DNA of 64,000 bases from Chamaesiphon sp031376885 (GTDB lineage: Bacteria; Cyanobacteriota; Cyanobacteriia; Cyanobacteriales; Chamaesiphonaceae): NCBI GenBank assembly GCA_031376885.1, contig JANMEL010000301.1, positions 1 to 64,000 on the forward strand. Direction: 5' to 3'. This document shows positions 62,623 through 64,000 of this stretch, piece by piece. The position numbers and the translations under genes are program-made. How positions within the stretch are numbered: position 1 is the first letter of the stretch; every line of letters starts with the position of its first letter. The notes under the pieces were generated by a model. The model was not told the DNA's origin. It saw only the letters and a list, made by a program, of their open reading frames with translations, and searched no databases.

Positions 62623-62656
62623 AGATCCCCGACTTCTCGGAAGAAGTCGGGGATCT
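62623..62656. terminator. Hairpin after por
   Basis: 15-bp perfect stem AGATCCCCGACTTCT with a CGGA loop, 11 bp past the stop. Fourth member of the family at 13984, 24031 and 54883. Confidence 0.65.
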
Positions 62657-62695
62657 GAATTGTTATACCAACGATAAAATTGGAGCCTAAGTTAA

Positions 62696-62919
62696 TTCAC
62701 ATCTTGCATCAGTATAAAAATATTAGTTAATTAGACCTCCTGCGAAAGTAAAAGCACAATCATTTTCAATACCGTTTTCATCTAAAATTCCCCCTATTCC
62801 CTATTCCCTATCCCCTATTCCCTGACTTTCGCAGGAAGTCTATTGTGTAGGGGCGCGGTCTTGTGCCCGCCCTGATTTACGACAGTAATAGTGTTTATGA
62901 ATTGGTGCAAGATGTGAGT
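62696..62919. mobile_element. TIR element, copy 2, split by a MITE
   Basis: Left end TTCACATCTTGCATC and right end GGTGCAAGATGTGAGTT match the 31007-31167 element, as does GTAATAGTGTTTATGAATTGG. A MITE lies at 62732-62842 within it. Confidence 0.75.
62732..62842. mobile_element. MITE with TA ends, copy 2 (inverted to 22542-22645)
   Basis: TAGACCTCCTGCGAAAGT ... ACTTTCGCAGGAAGTCTA, reverse complement of the 22542 copy, including AAGCACAATCATTTTCAATA. TA flanks both ends. The 62920-63269 gap has no other feature I can support. Confidence 0.82.
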
Positions 62920-63269
62920 TAGTTCAATCTCGCTAATGAGATGAACATCAGACATTTGATATCGCTTCACCCAAATATTGTTCATCTTGCGATCGATCTG
63001 GAAAAATAATTATGTTAGCATACTAACTAATTTTCTCTTTTTAATTACCTCCATTTTATCTGAATGGGGGTCACTTTTTGCTAATTATTTCTATCATTCA
63101 AAACTTCTCCAGAAAATCAAGTTCGGAATTATTAATAGTTACGCTGGGATTCGGGCTACTTTAACTTGATGAACATCAGTCAACCTCACCAACAGCAGTA
63201 AATTTATTTAATTGTCTGGTTGAATCTCTGCCTGACAATAAAATTTGGAAACACCGATTCATCCATAAA

Positions 63270-63695
63270 CTACTTAGATGATGATGGCGGTTGTGTTGGC
63301 TGGGTTGTCTTTAGAGTACCCGCTTTTTTGCTATCTGCAACTTGTTTGTCGATCGCCGCGAGCAGTTCTTTGTAATCCTTTTTGGTGGGGTCGATTTCGA
63401 TCAGTTGTTTGAGGATCGATCTGGTACCAGGAATATCTCCTTGCTCCATCCGAATACTGAAAATTTCCTTGATTCCCTGTAGTGCGGTGGGATTATTGGG
63501 TTCTCGTTTTAAAACTCCCAGGAAACCTTTCTCCGAGGCGTTAAGTTGGGCATTCTGAGATTGGGCGGGGTTTTCTTTGGCGACGGGTTCTTTTAATGAA
63601 CTCCCGATCGATTCAACTATGCCCAATAAGCTGGAACCGAGAAAGGCTATTCCAGAGAGGATGATTAGGGCTTTTTTGAGTTTGGATTGTTCCAT
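63270..63695 (-). CDS. Membrane-anchored TPR-like protein
   Basis: 141 aa. One N-terminal membrane helix (KALIILSGIAFLGSSLLGIVES), then a helical part LNASEKGFLGVLKREPNNPTALQGI, MEQGDIPGTRSILKQLIEIDPTKKDYKELLAAI that resembles tetratricopeptide repeats. The Thr/Pro/Ser tail is disordered. Such small anchored TPR proteins are common in cyanobacteria with no assigned role. Divergent from the truncated gene at 63789. Confidence 0.7.
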   Translation of the reverse strand: MEQSKLKKALIILSGIAFLGSSLLGIVESIGSSLKEPVAKENPAQSQNAQLNASEKGFLGVLKREPNNPTALQGIKEIFSIRMEQGDIPGTRSILKQLIEIDPTKKDYKELLAAIDKQVADSKKAGTLKTTQPTQPPSSSK

Positions 63696-63788
63696 TAGTC
63701 TAGTGCTGTTGATTTAGGGCTGAACTACTTCTCTAAGTTACCAAGTTTCGGCGATTTACCACCACATTGTGTCAAATTAAACCAATTT

Positions 63789-64000
63789 ATGTCAGTATTT
63801 ATACCAACTTCACCCTTGGCAAGATTGAAGGCTAAACTATTGCCGATCGATCTCCAGCTACTAGCTTCGATCGGCTCGATCTTTGGGGTATTTGTGGTAA
63901 TATCCTACCTGCAAATGCCCAAATTAGCCCAGCTCAAGCAACCAAGTCAAGTTTTGACGAAAGCGGAGTTTCAACGAGAGGAAGCCAAGACTAAAGTGCA
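63789..64000 (+). CDS. Membrane-anchored protein, cut by window end
   Basis: ATG at 63789, then 70 full codons with no stop to the last base. SVFIPTSPLARLKAKLLPI leads into a hydrophobic stretch LQLLASIGSIFGVFVVISYL, one membrane helix, then a charged part QPSQVLTKAEFQREEAKTK. It resembles the start of an envelope or division-type anchored protein, but too little is visible to name it. Confidence 0.6.
   Translation, partial: MSVFIPTSPLARLKAKLLPIDLQLLASIGSIFGVFVVISYLQMPKLAQLKQPSQVLTKAEFQREEAKTKV

Noticed and set aside
62978..63169. 63-residue hydrophobic ORF
   Set aside because: AT-rich chance frame without ribosome site or family likeness.

Overview
The window is cyanobacterial chromosome. 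Psb27, a Raf1 RuBisCO assembly factor, light-dependent protochlorophyllide reductase, NtcA, tocopherol genes, SLH outer-membrane proteins and DUF1824 are all cyanobacterial markers. The DNA is full of GCGATCGC/GATCGATC (HIP1-type) sites, heptamer GGGGATA repeats and palindromic dispersed repeats. I cannot name the genus with confidence; a filamentous or Chamaesiphon-like lineage is a guess. || Layout. 1-10004 (minus strand): a type III-B CRISPR-Cas locus, cas10(cmr2)-cmr3-cmr4-cmr5-[cmr6-cmr1 fusion]-CARF/HEPN nuclease, followed by its own repeat array, which runs off the left edge. No cas1, cas2 or cas6 is visible. 10.3-13.6 kb: raf1, DUF1824, a possible secreted toxin with an acidic partner, and a GNAT. 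14-19.4 kb: glyA, a small Cys protein, ntcA facing fabI across an NtcA-type box, a PPC-domain secreted protein, lspA and bioY. 19.7-26.7 kb: psb27, a GHL10-like secreted protein, an SRPBCC protein, a parvulin, livF and an ABC-F ATPase. 26.9-31 kb: a Pho-box-preceded pstSCAB operon whose pstB carries a one-base frameshift. 31.3-39.8 kb: acyl-ACP synthetase, ylqD, pdhC, rsgA, then a tocopherol pair (methyltransferase and HPPD). 40.4-43.4 kb: cobalamin genes cobI-cobH-cobG (cobL lies separately at 58.4 kb). 44-52.3 kb: accC, rhodanese, initiator tRNA, a zinc-ribbon/O-methyltransferase fusion, a ComFB protein, ilvC and capD. 53-58.3 kb: two tandem copies of a cassette, an SLH/beta-barrel protein plus a small secreted protein. 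58.4-64 kb: cobL, an XPB-like helicase between inverted repeats, por, a membrane-anchored protein and a truncated membrane protein. || How parts work together. The Cas10 cyclase (GGDD) and the CARF-HEPN RNase make a complete cyclic-oligoadenylate pathway. The Cmr4 backbone seems to lack the usual target-cleaving aspartate, so the locus may act mainly by signalling. The rest is mostly housekeeping (photosystem assembly, phosphate and nitrogen control, lipids, cofactors) with heavy invasion by small repeats, several with terminal inverted repeats, two nested, and some sitting in frame inside genes including cas10 and cmr3.
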